Of a stretch of DNA of 5,894 bases, positions 5,847-5,894 are shown piece after piece; position 1 is the first letter of the stretch, and every line of letters begins with the position of its first letter. The stretch spans positions 1 through 5,894 of the forward strand of contig CAMNPA010000094.1 of NCBI GenBank assembly GCA_946547205.1. The letters are read 5' to 3'. Source of the DNA: an uncultured Selenomonadales bacterium (GTDB taxonomy: Bacteria > Bacillota > Negativicutes > Selenomonadales > Selenomonadaceae). The translations under genes were made by a program, and so were the position numbers. The notes under the pieces are model-generated. The model was not told the origin of the DNA. It ran no database searches and was given only the letters and a program-made list of their open reading frames with translations.

Positions 5847-5894
5847 ATGGAATTTCATTCTACAACGATAGTAGCCGTCAAACGCGGCGATAAG
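5847..5894 (+). CDS. hslV: ATP-dependent protease subunit HslV (ClpQ), N-terminus only
   Basis: HslV forms the proteolytic double ring of the HslUV protease, an N-terminal-nucleophile hydrolase related to proteasome beta subunits. Only 16 codons are present, MEFHSTTIVAVKRGDK, cut by the window edge. The TTIVAVKRG stretch matches the mature N-terminus of the family, and the location after trmFO agrees with the conserved trmFO-(xerC)-hslV-hslU order. As in Bacillus ClpQ, a few residues precede the TT pair, so the mature N-terminus needs care: Thr6 if a short propeptide is removed. The call rests on a short stretch plus synteny. Confidence 0.85.
   Translation, partial: MEFHSTTIVAVKRGDK

Overview
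The window carries a same-strand run of genes with the gene order of Bacillota: the end of an unidentified gene, fabF, then dprA - topA - trmFO - hslV. In Bacillus and relatives the last block reads dprA-topA-trmFO-xerC-hslV-hslU-codY. The organism is therefore probably a Bacillota bacterium. The wording of the proteins and the base composition (near 50% G+C by eye) would suit the Negativicutes, but that finer placement is a guess from sequence style and not proven here.

Layout. Bases 1-80 hold a possible 3' end of an upstream gene and the ribosome-binding region of fabF. FabF (90-1349) is a complete, apparently active beta-ketoacyl-ACP synthase II. A 15-bp perfect hairpin (1376-1421), probably a terminator, closes that unit. 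It runs directly into two 7-bp tandem-repeat arrays (1422-1449 and 1456-1496) that fill the leader of dprA. DprA (1514-2644), a TopA-family protein (2661-4304) and TrmFO (4301-5620) follow as a tight cluster with gaps or overlaps of 16 and -4 bases. A 113-bp tandem repeat (5549-5833) joins trmFO to the first 16 codons of hslV (5847-end).

Two things stand out. First, the protein at the topA locus is an intact reading frame with its zinc ribbons preserved. It has lost two of the three TOPRIM acidic metal ligands and the residues around the catalytic tyrosine. It also lacks roughly 150-200 internal residues that include the hinge (arch) domain. It looks like a catalytically dead DNA-binding derivative of topoisomerase I at the ancestral topA address. 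Second, where xerC usually lies there are two previously hidden 38-codon ORFs. They are joined to trmFO and to each other by ATGA stop/start overlaps and end directly at the hslV start. They repeat the C-terminal tail of TrmFO almost exactly at the protein level, while most DNA differences between copies are synonymous, which suggests that the peptide is translated and under selection.

How the genes relate: DprA loads RecA on incoming single-stranded DNA, TopA normally removes negative supercoils, TrmFO methylates U54 of tRNA, and HslV is a protease subunit. They share a locus by conserved synteny and not by one pathway. All function calls come from reading motifs by eye, and no database search was made.
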